From the NCBI RefSeq assembly GCF_037622515.1, contig NZ_JBBJCN010000004.1, positions 248,001-312,000 of the forward strand: DNA of 64,000 nucleotides, in the 5' to 3' direction. Source of the stretch: Paradesertivirga superstes (GTDB taxonomy: Bacteria > Bacteroidota > Bacteroidia > Sphingobacteriales > Sphingobacteriaceae). The notes beneath the pieces were generated by a model, which ran no database searches, had not been told where the DNA came from, and saw only the letters and a program-made list of their open reading frames with translations. The number at the start of each line of letters is the position of its first letter. Within the stretch, counting starts at the first letter, position 1. The translations under genes were made by a program, and so were the position numbers. This document shows positions 63,737-64,000 of the stretch, piece by piece.

Positions 63737-64000
63737 TTAATCTAATATGGCTAAACGTTCAGTAATTTCTTTTCGGTGACCTTCGTATTGTGCAGGCAAT
63801 TTTAAGCCTGATCCTAATTCTTCTACAGATTCGTCTGTAGCAAAACCTGGATTGTCTGTAGCTATTTCAAATAACACGCCGCCAGGTTCGCGGAAGTATA
63901 AAGAATAAAAATAATTCCTGTCAATCTTCTCTGTAATATGAAGGCCGGCTTCCAAAACTTTGTCTCTGAATTTCATCAACACCTCTTCGTTCTGAACTCT
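63737..64000 (-). CDS. VOC-family ring-cleaving dioxygenase (5' end beyond window)
   Basis: Eighty-seven C-terminal codons are visible and the frame is still open at the right edge, so the N-terminus is missing. FRDKVLEAGLHITEKIDRNY, FYSLYFREPGGVLFEIATDN and PGFATDESVEELG match the C-terminal half of ring-cleaving dioxygenases (MhqO-like); the Glu in LFEIATD is the expected iron ligand. It precedes the esterase gene by 4 bases and appears to head the detoxification operon. Confidence 0.88.
   Translation of the reverse strand, partial: RVQNEEVLMKFRDKVLEAGLHITEKIDRNYFYSLYFREPGGVLFEIATDNPGFATDESVEELGSGLKLPAQYEGHRKEITERLAILD

Noticed and set aside
1..64000. CRISPR arrays, rRNA, tRNA and insertion sequences with transposase
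   Set aside because: No regularly spaced repeats, no rRNA or tRNA signatures and no transposase frames were seen; the only mobile-element trace is the group II intron remnant.

Overview
The window reads as the chromosome of a Gram-negative Bacteroidota, most likely Sphingobacteriaceae (Pedobacter-like). Three SusC/SusD pairs, an ECF sigma / FecR / STN-SusC signalling set, lipobox lipoproteins, AT-rich spacers and promoters of the TAnnTTTG type support this. Almost everything lies on the minus strand; the only convincing plus-strand gene is an AraC-type regulator at 29958-30848. The main theme is a very large locus for complex pectin, with rhamnogalacturonan-type chemistry.

Layout, left to right (transcription runs right to left). 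1-16703: one long tightly packed operon that starts with a PL1 pectate lyase and continues with a beta-helix/DUF6298 protein, a GH140 apiosidase-like enzyme, a GH43-like lipoprotein, an Asp-box propeller protein, a sialate-O-acetylesterase-like SGNH esterase, a GH2, a GH78 alpha-L-rhamnosidase and a DUF3826 protein cut by the window edge. 16969-19847: a second PL1 paralogue and a double DUF3826 protein. 19848-20950: no protein gene, but a small group II intron that has lost its maturase. 20951-27017: SusC/SusD pair 1 plus a lipoprotein. 27322-33472: intracellular catabolism (fucose-isomerase-like enzyme, NAL/DapA-type aldolase, sodium symporter), another DUF3826 protein and the AraC regulator. 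33675-39022: SusC/SusD pair 2. 39277-52365: GH2 with malectin domain, GH95 with an inserted jelly-roll, GH28, an (alpha/alpha)6-barrel hydrolase and a GH67N/GH20b-like TIM-barrel protein. 52586-59590: SusC/SusD pair 3 with its FecR anti-sigma factor and ECF sigma factor. 59866-62217: GH127/GH146. From 62453 to the right edge: an unrelated MhqD/MhqO-like operon (cupin, GNAT, esterase, ring-cleaving dioxygenase), which marks the locus boundary.

The most striking observation is regulatory. Eight intergenic regions carry the same 35-bp element. It consists of two direct half-sites (consensus AWATSCTAYA) exactly 21 bp apart, and it sits 22 bp (once 21 bp) upstream of a Bacteroidota -7 box. That is the geometry expected for an AraC-type activator, and the eight sites tie the lyase operons, two SusCD operons, the catabolic genes, one hydrolase operon and the ECF sigma gene into one apparent regulon. 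GH2 (39277), GH95, GH28 and GH127 lack a visible copy.

Taken together: lyases and glycosidases depolymerise pectin at the surface and in the periplasm, SusCD pairs import oligosaccharides, and the symporter, isomerase and aldolase probably handle an unusual monosaccharide. GH140, GH78, GH95, GH2 and GH127-type enzymes together suggest side chains like those of rhamnogalacturonan II, but this is inference from family membership.
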